Shown here: piece after piece, positions 36,885-48,160 of the stretch
How the letters are laid out: every line of letters begins with the position of its first letter
Position numbering within the stretch: the stretch's first letter is position 1
From: Pipra filicauda
Taxonomy: Eukaryota > Chordata > Aves > Passeriformes > Pipridae
NCBI RefSeq assembly: GCF_003945595.2
Contig: NW_024104661.1
Coordinates: 281,876 to 345,875, forward strand
Direction of reading: 5' to 3'
DNA length: 64,000 bases
Translations under genes and position numbers: made by a program
Notes under the pieces: generated by a model
What the model was told of the DNA's origin: nothing
The model's database searches: none
Seen by the model: the letters and a program-made list of their open reading frames with translations, nothing else

Positions 36885-37404
36885 TGGTGGCCTGTACTCA
36901 TACCCTGGTGACACCTCACGTGGAGTACTGTGCCCAGTTTTTTGCTGCTCAGCACCAGAGACACAAAGCTCCTGGAGGGCAATGGCGATGATTTCAGGGG
37001 CTGGAACATTTCTCTTATGGAGGAAAGACTGAAGGAACTGGGCCAGTTTAGCCTGGAGAAGACTGAGAGGGAATCTTATCAATGTATATAAGTATCTGAA
37101 GGGGGGCATCAAGAGGATGGAGCCAGGCTCTTTTTGGTGGTGCTGAGCAATAGGATGAGAGGCAACATACTGGAATACAGGAAGTTCCATCTGAATATGA
37201 GGAAGAACTTCTTTACTGTGAAGGTGACTGAGCACTGGAACAGTCTGCCCAGATTGGTTATGGACTCTCCTTCCGTGGAGATATTAAAAATTCATCTGTA
37301 CACAATCCTCAGTTAACATATTGTAGGGGACCCTGCTCGAGCAGGGAGGTTGGACTAGACTTCTGGTGGTCCCCTTTAACCTTACCCATTCTGTGATTCT
37401 GTGT
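36885..37404 (+). mobile_element. CR1 LINE, ~520 bp 3' fragment
   Basis: The plus strand carries late ORF2 sequence: CACGTGGAGTACTGTGCCCA (the 'EYCAQF' region), AGCCTGGAGAAGACTGAG (SLEK), then AGGATGAGAGGCAACA (RMRGN). The peptide [18 protein letters not shown] followed by SPSVEI gives the C-terminus. The 3'UTR holds CCCTGCTCGAGCAGGG (a 16-bp palindrome) and ends ATTCTGTGATTCTGTG near 37403. Frameshifts and missing segments show it is dead. The 3'UTR differs from the other CR1 copies here, so it is a separate subfamily. Confidence 0.92.
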
Positions 37405-37690
37405 GAAGTACTAAAGAATAGTAGTACTGAAGTACACCAACCCTACTTGTCCTGCAGCTTTGCAGTGCAAATGGATTTTGAGTAGAAAATGCAAACCCCA
37501 TCATCGGGAGATGCATCCGAAACAAGACTTGCACTGTTGGTATCCAGCATGCGTCTCATGCACGACCTCCTCCTGCAAACTTCCTCAGTAATCTCTTGCA
37601 GGCTCTCAGTTGGCCTTGGGGTGTCTTTCCCATCCCTGGCCACCAGCCTGGAGTGGGCACAGGCATGGCAGTTCCCTGGGCCCCCCTTGG
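37405..37690. other. Non-coding spacer
   Basis: The short frames on both strands at 37443-37755 are unrecognised. No repeat is seen. Confidence 0.45.
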
Positions 37691-38010
37691 AACAAAGCGT
37701 GGTGCTGGGGGATCTTGGACCCCAACGACACGGGCGTGGCATCAGCCTGCCTTAAGAACCGGTTGGCTTTGCTGTGTGTTGCCGTGGCTGGTGCCTCTGC
37801 CCCGGCTCCCGATGGCACACGTTGAAATGCAAATGACAGCAGTAATTGGCGACAGATAAACCCGGCTGGGAGGGAGCCGGGCGGCGGGGAGTGAAGTGCC
37901 TAAGTGACAATTACTGCTCTGCATCCCCCAGCATCCCCAGCAGCAGCCCCCTTTGGTCTCTGCTTTAGAGGAGCTGTAACACGTTAATTGGAGTGCTTCT
38001 CTGTTAACGT
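37690..38010. promoter_or_regulatory. CpG-dense patch with clustered POU/MEIS/homeodomain/GATA-type motifs
   Basis: I count 14 CpGs between about 37697 and 37888, unusual for this window. In and beside it lie a perfect octamer ATGCAAAT (37827-37834), TGACAG (MEIS/TGIF type, 37834-37839), TAATTG (37843-37848), AGATAA (GATA type, 37854-37859), CAATTA (37908-37913) and TTAATTG (37984-37990). The octamer and TGACAG overlap by one base. This is the motif composition of developmental enhancers or a small CpG-island promoter. Overlapping frames at 37443-38017 on both strands look like composition effects. No conservation data are available, so function is inferred. Confidence 0.4.
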
Positions 38011-39948
38011 GGCTCACTTAGTTTCTTGTCTGATGCTGCTTTAGTGGGGAGGTGGGGAAGGCTTCTCTTTGTTGAGGTGGCTGTTTATTGTTAAATCCTA
38101 TTGAAATGTGTGTCATTTGTCATGTCGTCTCCTAAGATTGACTAGTCGCCTTTTTTTTTTTTTTTTTAAGGTAGAAGCTGCTAGGAGAGAAATAATACAA
38201 GCTAGATGTAGTATTAGCTGCAACTTAGAAATAGGGTTTAGTATTCCTGATAAGCTTACAAATTAAAAATCTACATTGCACACTGATCAGCTTAAGGGAT
38301 GACATATTTCCTTCACACATGAAGAAAAACTCGGGCAGCAACAACTTAAATGGATAGAAAATATACATAGTTATTTTACTGAAGAGTTATTTTTCAGTGT
38401 ATACATAATTTATCCCTAATTTGAAAATTATTTTTTACAGCTTGAGATTCAACACTAGCCATAATGTGGAAGACTCTGACTGGGCTTCCTTGATGTCTTT
38501 CCATCCTGCTTTGTAGTATTAACACATGGAAACAGTTAATTCACTGATGTGACAACCAAAACTTCCTTCCTTACTCGATTTTAAAGACTGAGTAAAAGAG
38601 AGTCCTGGAGTGAGATGCTGATACCATCACAGAACAGACTGGCCTGGCATGTCTGAAACAGTGTGGGCAATGAATATTGCAACGCTGACACAGAACAAAC
38701 TCTGTAGAAAACACAGGTTGGTTGTACCCATGGAAAAGTGATGCGTTACATAAAAAATTCCAGGAGCTCCCTTGCAGAAGTGTTTCAGCTTGAAAGCCTA
38801 TAAAGCAGTGAAATGGCAGGGATAAAAATTCCAAAATAGACAGTAAAACTGCAGCAGTAAGTAGTGTGTGGTCAGTCTCTGGATCAAACCTGTGATAGCA
38901 AGTACAGCAAGCTCAGGAAGTGTTTAAAGAACCGGCAAAATGGGCCAGAAGGGCAATAATGGCTCCATCTGCCCACTAAGGTAAACAGGTTGTAAATTAT
39001 AGAGGACATAGCTTGTAGGAGTGGGTAAGGACCCCAAACAATAAGGTTTTGAAACGGGGTTGGTTTTAGTTTTCTGAAATATTCAAGAGGAAAGGCTGTT
39101 TTGAGTTTTAAGTTTTTTTTTTTCATTCTGGGAGTAAATATGTCTGACCCCTTTCAATGGCTCCTTTTATGTCTTCCAGTAGTTATCCTCTGCAAGGGAT
39201 GTGGTTATGCTGTACTGTGAAATGCTGTCTTATCTCATCTTTAAAGTACGAGACTGATCAGGTCACTGTTGGGAGACACTAACATGGCTAATTGTAGGGG
39301 AGAGGGAAAAGTGATAATTTTGCTGAAAAACATGACACATAATGCATAACACTCAGGTACCTACAGCTGAAATGCCTTGATTCCATGCCCAGATATTGTT
39401 TACAGCATGATGAAGAATAAAGGAAAAGGGTAGTTTACATGAAATGTCTGTTTTTAAGAAAGATACAGGATGGAGCAGAATAAAACTGCTCTCATGTGCT
39501 CCTGATCTTGGGCTGATCTGCAGCTTGAAGCAACTTCAACATTATTTACACAGCCTAATGGTCTGACATGAAAGTAGAGGTGACTTACATTAGGATAACT
39601 GGCTGAGATATCACCCTGAGCTATTTGCTGACTTCTGCTGTATGGGTGGCAGAGCTGCTCACAGTAGCTTTTGAATCTAGGGTTTGCAGCCTGCTGTTTT
39701 AGGTATACTGGTGTTTGCTGACCTAAAAATGGCATTGTTATAAGTCAGGATTGGCTACAAAACACACAGTTGTCCATGTAACAAGTAACTTGATCAGCTG
39801 TCACAAGTAAGCCACCACATGCTCCTGAGTGAGTGTGTGCCCTGGGGTCCTGTGCACTGACCACGGGACCACAGCACTACCAGCAGGTCTGCAGGTCTGT
39901 GTAGTAAGGGCCCACTGAAGTGTATTTCTTGGGATACTTGTTTCATGC
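38011..39948. other. Non-coding unique sequence
   Basis: No supported gene. T17 at 38151-38167 and T11 at 39113-39123. Minus-strand frames at 38571-39126 and 39454-39735 are unrecognised. Confidence 0.55.
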
Positions 39949-40594
39949 TGCTGTCTGAACATGAGCCAGCAGTGTGCCCAGTGGCCAAGAAAGCCAATGG
40001 TATAGTGGCTTGCATCAGAAACAGTGTGGCCAGCAGGACTGTGAAAGCGATCATCGGCACTCTTGAGGCCATACCTCAAGTGCTGTGTCCAGTTTTGGGC
40101 CCCTCACCACAAGAAAGGCGTGGAAGTGCTGGGGCATGTCCAGAGAAGGGCAATGGAGCTGGGGAAGGGTCTGGAGCATGAGTCTCATGAGTAGAGGCTG
40201 AAGGAACTGGGGTTGTTTAGCCTGGAGAAAAGGAGGCTCGGGGGAGACCTTATTGCTCTCTACAACTACCTGAAAGGAGGTTGTAGCCAGGTTGGGGTCA
40301 GCCTCTTCTCCCAGCTAACAAGTGACAGGATGAGAGGAAATGACCTCAAATTGCGTCAGGGGAGGTTTAGGTTGGATATAAGGAAAAATTTCTCCATGGA
40401 AAGGGTTGTAATGCATTGGAATAGACTGCTCAGGAAACTGGTGGAGTCGCCGTCCCTGGAAGTGTTCAAAAAATGTGTAGATATGGCACTTGAGGACATG
40501 GTTTAGTGGTGAACGTGGTGGTGATGCTAGGTTAATGGTTGGACTTGATGGTCTTAAAGGTGTTTATCAACCTTAACAATGCTATGATTCTATA
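39949..40594 (+). mobile_element. CR1 LINE, longest copy (~650 bp 3' fragment)
   Basis: From about 39949 the plus strand follows CR1 ORF2 late sequence: AACATGAGCCAGCAGTGTGC, then GCCAAGAAAGCCAATGG and CCAGAGAAGGGCAATG. The frame is open from 40213 to its natural stop: [20 protein letters not shown], then [10 protein letters not shown], then VESPSLEVF, ending EDMV-stop at 40506. The 3'UTR (GGTTGGACTTGATGGTCTTA) ends in GCTATGATTCTAT near 40593. It is 5'-truncated, and frame breaks before 40213 show it is inactive. It is close in wording to the fragment at 6815-7021. Confidence 0.95.
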
Positions 40595-41629
40595 TTGCTG
40601 CTTGGAAACTCTTCCAAGGAAGACCGTGAAGTGAGCTGTAGAGCTGGCTTTTATTTTTGCCACATCATGGGAGCTTTCATGCTGAGTTTCCCTTCCCTTT
40701 TTCCCTTCTATACTGAAGTACAGAAGTACTGAAGTAAGAGCTGAAATTTCACCTTGTGTATTTTGGATAAAATGCTTATTCAAGAATTTGAAAAATGCTA
40801 TTAGTAGCTATCCCATGACACTTCTCCTAGAAAAAGGCTGTTAACTGTGATGCCCAACCCAATTCCAGGTGCAAGAATTATATTTTGTTCACCTAACTTC
40901 TCACTCCATCGTCAATTTGCAACTCCCATCCTACTGTGCTCCATGTTTCCATGGGGTGATAAACAGCTACTGTTATATCTTCCTTCTGTTCATGGATGAG
41001 TTCCTTCAGCCAATGAAACTGTGTAGGGTTTCCAAAACTCTTCGGGATCCTTCTAGATAAAAGTCGCTATGTACACTGAAGTTATTAATGTTAATGTGAT
41101 GCCTAGCATCAGGAAGGGTTTTTTTCAGGAAAGAGAAATGAAAGAATTATCAGGTTGTCATTACCAGAAGACTGAGGAAACTAATTAAAAAGAGCCCGAA
41201 ACAACGTGGAGTAATCCATTGACTTAATATAAGGAAGACTGATTTATCTCTTGGTCTTTGTCTGCACTGAACAGCTCTATTTTATCCCATTTTGAGGATC
41301 TGGCCCTGAAAAAAAAAAAAAAAAGAAATTAAGAACCTAATTGCTTACTGCATGGAAGTGATGACTGCAGGGTATCTCTGCATCCATCAGCTTGGCCCTA
41401 CTGAATGCGATTAGATGTTTATATGAATAAAAGAGTGACACAGAATGATGACACTTATTTTTATAGCAAAATGGGAAAGAAAGGAGTAGAAGGAGGGAAA
41501 ATGAAAAAAAAAAGTGTTTAAATTAAAAGGGGCAAATATTTATGCTGGTAGAGCAACACTTGGTGAGGGGGAAATAAGCTCAACACGAGTCATGCAAGTA
41601 GTGAAGTATATGCTCTTGTAGGAAAGGTA
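40595..41629. other. Non-coding sequence
   Basis: No supported gene. A16 at 41309-41324 and A10 at 41504-41513. The right part (after about 41400) may already belong to the old LINE described next, but I cannot align it. Confidence 0.5.
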
Positions 41630-41900
41630 GAGACCAAGATGGATGAAAGGAAGTTAAAAGGACAAATACATTTAAAAAAAAAAAAAGAGTAATTTTCTTC
41701 CAGAATTATATTAGAAATCCACTAGAGAGCTGATGAGCCTGAATAGCTCTGGAGGCTCCAGGGACAATTAAGAAGAGAAAATTAGAATGTAAAATACTTT
41801 TTACACTGATCTTCTATACAGAGGAATACCTCGTGAGCTTAACATTGCCGTTTGGTAAAGAGTTGGCGGGAGTAGAGATACTTTTATAGTTAATAAGCCC
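41630..41900 (+). mobile_element. Ancient CR1-like LINE, left part (tentative)
   Basis: The segments GAAAGGAAGTTAAAAGGACA, CAGAATTATATTAGAAATCC, GAGGCTCCAGGGACAATTAA and a following 'tacagaggaatac' resemble the ORF2 region upstream of the reverse transcriptase core in old amniote CR1/L3-type LINEs. Similarity is low and by eye. It is supported mainly by its colinear position before the clearer right part at 42215. Confidence 0.35.
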
Positions 41901-41924
41901 TCCTTGAATCCCGTGATTTAGCAG

Positions 41925-42110
41925 ACAGTGATACAAGTATGAGACTTGGACTCTGCTCATAGCTTTGCCCCATGATGCCCTTGCCTATGCTTCGTTTTCC
42001 TTGTCTTCAAAATGGAGATGAAGATATGGGTTTTGTTGTTAAAGTAGTTTGAGACTGAACGATATGTGTATGTAAATGCAGAGAGTATTAATATTATTAA
42101 TATTTGGACT
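41925..42110 (+). mobile_element. MIR-type SINE remnant
   Basis: The order of features matches MIR. First comes GGACTCTGCTCATAGCTTTG, then GCTTCGTTTTCCTTGTCTTC and AAAATGGAGATGAAGAT, which parallels 'CTCAGTTTCCTCATCTGTAAAATGGGGATAA'. Then GTTGTTAAAGTAG is followed by GATATGTGTATGTAAATGC, paralleling the 'GAGATAATGTATGTAAAGC' tail. MIRs are pre-avian CORE-SINEs. The copy lies between two segments of an old CR1-like LINE, so it may have inserted into it. Confidence 0.5.
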
Positions 42111-42214
42111 ACATTAATCTATTAAGTCAGCAGTTAATTTCTTTAGTATTAGCTGAATTACCTCCCAGGAAAAAACAACTCCAAAATAAATGTGATTTAA
42201 TTTATCATTATAGC

Positions 42215-42880
42215 TATAATAAGAATCAGGAAGATTGCCAGTACTCTTTTTATTGAGGTGGGAGAGATGATAAGGGTGATCCAGGGAATTATAAACTCAT
42301 GACCCTCATTTAAGTGCCTAAGAAAATTGTTGAGAAAGTCATTATAGATGTCATTATAAAGTACCCGAGGCTCAAACCGGCATAACTTTCTCTAGGTGTA
42401 AACTTTCTCCAATATATTAGAATTCTTTGAAAAAGTTAAAATAGTGCATAATGGGAGAAATGTTAGATACGCTGTAACTTATTTACACTCCTAAAAGGCT
42501 TTTGTTGAAGTTTCTCAGAAGAGGCTATTAGGGAAAGCTGGTAATCATGGGGTGAGTCTTATAATCATACTGCAGGTTTAATAACTCTCTTAAATAGGAA
42601 GCAGAGAAATTGCAAATTTGTACCAGGGGAAAAGGCTGTTTTGTCATCCTGGGAAAATGTTAACCGCAGAGCACCTCGGGGGTCATACTCCTGCACGGAG
42701 TGATGACAATACTAATGATCTGGAAGAGAGGCTAAGCAGCCTGATTACCAACCCTTGAAAGAGATACAACATTGGTTTTGTCAATCAAGCCTACATAGAT
42801 GAATTGGGAAACCTTCCAAGAGGAGTTTTTAAAGCGCTTAGTCCAGCTGAACCCTCAGTGTGAGGAAACATCCACTGGAG
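42215..42880 (+). mobile_element. Ancient CR1-like LINE, reverse-transcriptase region
   Basis: Phrases in CR1 reverse-transcriptase order can be read on the plus strand despite many frame breaks. TGATCCAGGGAATTATAAAC (the 'DPGNYRP' site) comes first. AAAGGCTTTTGTTGAAGTTT then CTCAGAAGAGGCTATTAGGG ('KAFDKVSQKRLL'; the D is changed) follow. The 'QGSVLGP...NDL' region ends in ACTAATGATCTGGAAGAGAG. This RT core is absent from the younger avian CR1 tails here, and divergence is much higher, so it is an older insertion (CR1/L3 lineage). It has no coding capacity. Confidence 0.6.
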
Positions 42881-42989
42881 TGTAAGGACTTTGATGAAGG
42901 TGTCCAAAGATAAAGCAAAACCAGGCACATAATAAATATTTGACTATATATATTCAAGCATTTATGGCATAGTCATGTGAAAGCATCTT

Positions 42990-43060
42990 CAAGAGGCTCA
43001 GTGGTGAAATAGTTGCCTTTGCATGAGAAGTCCATGGTTATGTGGTTATGTCCAGCTCTG
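42990..43060 (+). mobile_element. Possible tRNA-derived SINE head (A-box/B-box-like)
   Basis: AGGCTCAGTGG (42994-43004) matches the pol III A-box consensus at 10 of 11 positions. Forty bases on, GGTTATGTCC (43044-43053) resembles a B-box with one base missing. The spacing suits a tRNA promoter, but acceptor and T stems do not pair, so it is not a tRNA gene. It lies just after the old LINE, where a tRNA-derived SINE sharing LINE sequence could sit. Confidence 0.3.
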
Positions 43061-46000
43061 ATCTGTGCTGGAAACAGCTTCAGCTGGCTAATGCAGGTCT
43101 GGCCTCTCTGGGTGGGACAGAACCAGTTAAAAGCGGTGTCTTCTGGGATGCTTTTGTGCCAAGCTGTATTTAGCCTTCTGATTTTTGGTAGTAGCCATTT
43201 GCAGATCCCAAGGGGGCAGAGAGTGATCCTTCTTATATCCTGCCTTTAAGCCTTCCAGTTTCTGATAATCAGTGGCCAAGGAAATTCTTCAACCAAAGAC
43301 CTTCATGTTTAGAAACACTTGATGGATCTACAGTCTATTAACTTGTTTTAATCCCTGACTGAGCCCATTCCTGGTTTTGGTCTGCACCCACAATTTCCCA
43401 GTTTTCTGCAGTTGCACAGCAAGCAGTGTCTTCCTGTTGGTTTCAGACCCTCTCTGAAAGGCTCAGAAATGGCTCTCTGAAAAACCTGGAAAGGGAAGAA
43501 ATGCTTTTCTGTGTGCAACTTTCACTACCTACAATTTCCAGCTCCTCCTGGTCTCTACTTCCTCACTGTTTTGCCAATTGTTAGGCCCTCTCAGGAGATT
43601 TGTTTGGTTGGTTGGTTTGGGTTTGAACTCCCTAAATCACAGGAAATCTATGTATCTTTCCTGCTGCCCACCCCCTGTGCTTTTGACCCTTTAAACATAT
43701 TAAAGTGGCTCACTGGCAGATATGACAAGGATCAGTGCAACACAGATTAATCTTTATAGCTGGGAGGAGTGAGAGACAGAAACATGGGAGCTCCTCTTTT
43801 TGGTACCTGTGGGTTGGTAAGGGGTTTCGTGCCCTAAGCATGACTTTAAATCTCCTAAATACTCATCCATACTTCTCTATGGTTGCACATTCTCACATTC
43901 AAAAGAGTTGTTCCAAAAACTATTTTTACAGCTTGGGTACTTCACGAGAAAACATGCAAGATGCTGAAAACCTGTAGCAAGATTTTATCTGTTTGGAAGT
44001 TAACATGCATTATTTTCCCTGTTATTGCGGGGTTCCTCTGGATATGTGCTCGCCTATGGATACACTTTTTTCTTTAGGGAAGAAATGGAGACGTGTAGGC
44101 TAATGCACGATTGAACCCACGTCTCCAGATGTGAAAAGCTAATGCATTCAGAAACTGTTTTCGTGCACACTCTTGAATATAAAGGAGACACACTGGGGGA
44201 AACACAGCAGGAATTCTTTATATTCTGCAGCTTCCCAGCCTGTTCCTTATGCTCACGCAGCAAACTCCATTGGACAGCTACTCTCAGGCTATTTTTTTTT
44301 TCCTATGGGAGCAGTCACTTCAGTTTAGCCCTTTGTTGCCATGGCTTCTGCTGTAACTTTACTACCCCCCTAGCTTTCTTAGAGCGGCCCTTCAAAGCCA
44401 AACTTCCCATTCTGCAGAAAGGCACCTGGCAGTAAACTAGGGGAAGGTTAGTGTGGGAAATGTAAATCTGATTGAAGTAGTGATAGTTTAAACAACTCCA
44501 GCTCCATTCCAGAAGGGCCTTTGATGATGGCCTGCCTTGTTTATTAATGTGGGAAGGGTACATGCTGCCCGTCTCTGGGACTGCGGAATACACTTTGCTG
44601 TATTTCAGGCTTCTGTCTAGGTGAAATGGCACAAATGTAGGCCCTGTTTCCTAGAGCAGTGATGAAATCTGATCTGCTAGAATTTGATGTATGCTTCTAG
44701 CAAGCAGAAGCGTTATGGAGTAATCCCCTTCCTGCTCTCTGCCCCCTGAGGCTTTGCCTTCCTTGGGGACATGCACTGAAGGGGAGCTGGTTTCTCTCTG
44801 CCACTGCTGTCTCTTAATAACACCAGCAGAAGTTCGTGTAGACATGTGGCTTTATCCACTTCAGCCCAAATAATCAAACGTGGCCTCAGAGCCAGGAGCC
44901 ACCTGTTTGCATTGCAGCAGAGGGCAATCATTACCCCAAGTGCTTTCCTCTGCTGTGCTCTCTGTGTCACTGCTCACCTCGTGGGGTCTCAGTTTTCACT
45001 GTGATTCCTACAGTGATAATTTTTTATGTGTGAGTTTGTGCGTGTGTATTTTTTTTTTCAGAGTAAAAGGGAAAAATGTTACATGGCACTGAAAAGAAAT
45101 TACTTGGTTAAAGATTTGCAGAAGTGATTTTTATTTCACTATCATTTCTTATAAACCTAATAGCTATCTTTCATATTTCATGTTTGTTCATTATCTGGTG
45201 GTACATCAGCCAGAATAAAAAAAAAAAAGGTGGTGGGGTACCTTTCTATTCTTAATTGCACAGTTCTTTTGAAGTCTGTAAAAATTTTTAATGAGTGGGT
45301 TTGGGATTTTGTTGCTTTACTTTTGATTATTTTGAGGTTTTTTTCTTTCATTCTTTCTTTTTTTTAAACATATTCCTGTCTGTAGGATAACTTCACTCAA
45401 CTGGGAAGATAATGCAGTTCTAATACTGAAAGTCTTTTTAAATTTTTGCAGTTCTAGTAGCTTAGTAAACTCCAGCTGTGTAAGATAAAGGTCTTTTCTG
45501 ACCTGAATGAGTCTCTGATTATAGAAAAAGTGAAGCCAGAGCATGTAAAATAAATAAGGCAAAAGGAGAAGATAAACAAGCTGACAGCCATGGTCCTTAA
45601 AGAGGACATAGTTGACATGAAAACTTGTGAACTATATTTTGAGAAAGAAATAGTCATAAAAAGTAGTAAAAGTTGTTTTGCAGACAGCACCTGCCCAAAC
45701 TTGCCTGCCAATTACTGTTTTGTAACCAGAGTGTCACTACATTATAGCTGGATGCCTCTCTGCTGTGTGTCTGCAGTTGCAGTAGAAGCTGTGAATCACC
45801 AGCTTCACTGTGTCAAACAGCCGGAATTTTTTTTTCCCTAATGTGTTTCACTTATAGAGGTTATAAATGTTAATTTGTAAGAATAGCAAGTGTGAAACAG
45901 GAAAAAAAGAAACATGTAATGTGGGTCCTAAAAAGGGAAAAAACTCACTACTCTAGGTACAGCTCATATTAGAGTTTTGCCTTATTAAAGCCAGAAAGAT

Positions 46001-47240
46001 GAGATGCTTTGTTTTTCAAGTCACTTTGGTCTGCTCTGTCTCATTTTTCAGTTTCATTATATAATTCTGCTTTACCTGAGAAAGAAATCAAGTGTGATTT
46101 TGAAGCACTAGGCTAAATTCATCCTGATCAATCCAAGTGGAATTACTCTGAGGAAGAATTTGGCCCAGGCTTTCTAAACTTACCGAGAAAGAAATTTAGA
46201 TCTAACCTGCAAGGAAAGCGTGGAAAAGTCTTTATCTGAAAGAGCACACTGTTACTAACAGCCTTTCTAAAGCACTTTTAATTTGCCTTCCCATCATTTT
46301 ATACCGATTATATTTGTGCTAATTACATGTTCCCTTCTTCTTTCCTGTAGATTAACCATCGAAGGAGAAATGTGTTTGCACACAAATATACTTACAATAG
46401 AAAGACTTGAATGCTTTTAAAGAAAAATCTATATATTGCTTATAACTAGATATGTACTATTGGATTGGATCTTTAACACTTGTAAATTGGAAGAAAAAAA
46501 TACTTGAATTACTAGACTTGCTTTCAGATTGGGAAGAACTAAGGTAATATAAATATGCTGTGTTTGCTTGTTGCTTCTATGCATGTTTCATATTAAAAAA
46601 AAACAGTGTAGAGAGTTCAGATAATGTCTCCTGTACGAGACTCAGTATTCCTTACCTTTTCTCTACTGGCTTTTATAGGTTTGGACATGTCATTTAGATT
46701 CTTGGTGCATCAGGTTGTATGAATGGGATCTGTAGAATGAATATAAATTTATCTTCCTAGAGGGTGTTTTAAACATCTGGATCAAGTTGAAAGTCATTAG
46801 TACCAGTGTAAGTCCGTATCTGCAGGGGCCTGTTGTACAGGGATGCTCCAAAGTCTCTCTAATGTGACTGAGAGGAAAAACCATTCCACTGTGCTCCATC
46901 TAAGAACTGCTGGACTTGATTCCTTTTGCACTTCCTCTAATTTCTAGCTATGCTATCTCCGTGGAAGTTAGTCAAGCAATGGCAGTATAAAGCTAGTGTT
47001 ATAGAAGGAGCTCCATGCCATCAAATGCTGCTTGTTGACAGTGCTTATGCTCGCTTTGGGCTGGCCAACAAGCACTGAGGTTTGACATCCCAGGACAGAG
47101 TCGTGGATGTCACTTGCTGTCCTGGCACTATGGCCATAGCTCTGACCAAACTCAGCAGCAACTATGTCCTCTTAGCAGGTTAAATTGAACTCAAAAGTTT
47201 TTCAGAAAAAAAAAACCAAAAACCAAAAAACCAAACAACA
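43061..47240. other. Non-coding unique sequence
   Basis: No supported gene in about 4 kb. T10 at 44292, T10 at 45049 and A12 at 45217-45228. At 46110-46160 the phrase GTGGAATTACTCTGAGGAAG with AATTTGGCCC resembles a short repeat common in sauropsid genomes. Frames at 43511-43977, 44142-44632 and 45317-45841 are unrecognised. Confidence 0.5.
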
Positions 47241-47256
47241 ACCCACCCCCCCCCCC
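47204..47256. repeat. A-rich/(CCAAAA)n tract ending in C11
   Basis: A10 (47206-47215) grades into CCAAAAA/CCAAACAACAA units and ends in eleven C residues (47246-47256). Low-complexity sequence; the G11 on the minus strand is structure-prone. Confidence 0.9.
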
Positions 47257-47705
47257 AGCCAAGTAAATCTGAACTGTTACAGTAAAATGTTGGAGTAGCA
47301 AGAAAGAAATAATCTGACTTCTGACTCTACATAACAAAAATTACATCTGCTAATAAGAATTTAGCCCATCAGTGGTTTTCGGGACCTCTCAGAAGTGTGA
47401 CATGCTATTGTCTGATTTAGCTAAGCCACACCAAACTGGATCAAGATATTCTTGTTCCACAGGGGGATACCCACAGTTGCAGTTCTTCAGGATCAACAGT
47501 TGTGCTTTAGTTTCACATCTTGCCTTAATCTGAATTAACATTCAAATCCAGGCAAGTACTTTCGTTGGAGGAAACAGACCCTGTTAAAGTAGACAGAAAA
47601 CCAACTATTTGCTGTATGTGATTAAACAGAAGCTAATTTCAACATAAATCCACCCACACACTGATCTTGCTGTTAAACAGAGTTCATAAGACTTATCATT
47701 AGAAA
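47257..47705. other. Non-coding unique sequence
   Basis: Nothing recognised. Confidence 0.5.
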
Positions 47706-48160
47706 GTGGAAACGTTGCTATCCCAGCCCTGCATATTGAGGGACACGGCTTCATGTCTCAGCCTGATCCCAGCCCTACCCAAACTTCTTCATGACCACAG
47801 CCAAGCCTTGGCAGCAAACACCACTCCAGCACACGGAGTCGAGATGCAGCAGCTACCAAAACAAAACCCTGCCACTCTGCTTTCTGCAGCTGTTCCCCTT
47901 TCCTGCTGCAAACCCCGTCAGCATTAGCACCGTGCCTCGCTGTCGTGGAGGGCACAAGGCAGCAGCCCCACAGCAGCTGCTTCTCTCTGTAGCCGAAACC
48001 CTCCCTCCCTCTCCCTCTCCCCCTTCGACATGGCGTCAGAGCAAGCTGCAGCACTGCTCTGAACTTGTTCTATCCAGTTTGAGCAGCCAGCCTCTTCCTA
48101 GAGATACATTCCTGTGGCTGCCTGAAGCTTCACAGGAGGAAAAACCTTCTTGAGCTCCCC
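47706..48160. other. C-rich, stop-poor block; no recognised protein
   Basis: Plus-strand frames of 73 codons (47706-47927) and 120 codons (47791-48153) and a minus-strand frame of 98 codons (47758-48054) overlap in a C-rich, A/T-poor block. The translations are Pro/Ser/Leu- or Gly/Arg-rich and show no domain. Composition is the simplest explanation. Confidence 0.35.
47999..48023 (-). other. G-quadruplex-forming motif (minus strand)
   Basis: Five C-runs on the plus strand (47999-48001, 48003-48005, 48007-48009, 48013-48015 and 48019-48023) with 1-3 base spacers give a canonical five-run G4 motif on the minus strand. Confidence 0.8.

Noticed and set aside
36867..37235. 122-codon minus-strand open frame
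   Set aside because: Antisense to a CR1 copy; the peptide has no resemblance to a family.
37328..37348. CCCTGCTCGAGCAGGG palindrome as a regulatory site
   Set aside because: It lies within the 3'UTR of the CR1 copy and belongs to the element.
40213..40506. 97-codon plus-strand open frame with good start and stop
   Set aside because: It is the intact tail of CR1 ORF2 in a 5'-truncated element.
42990..43065. A genuine tRNA gene
   Set aside because: A-box good, but B-box has a missing base and acceptor, D and T stems do not pair.
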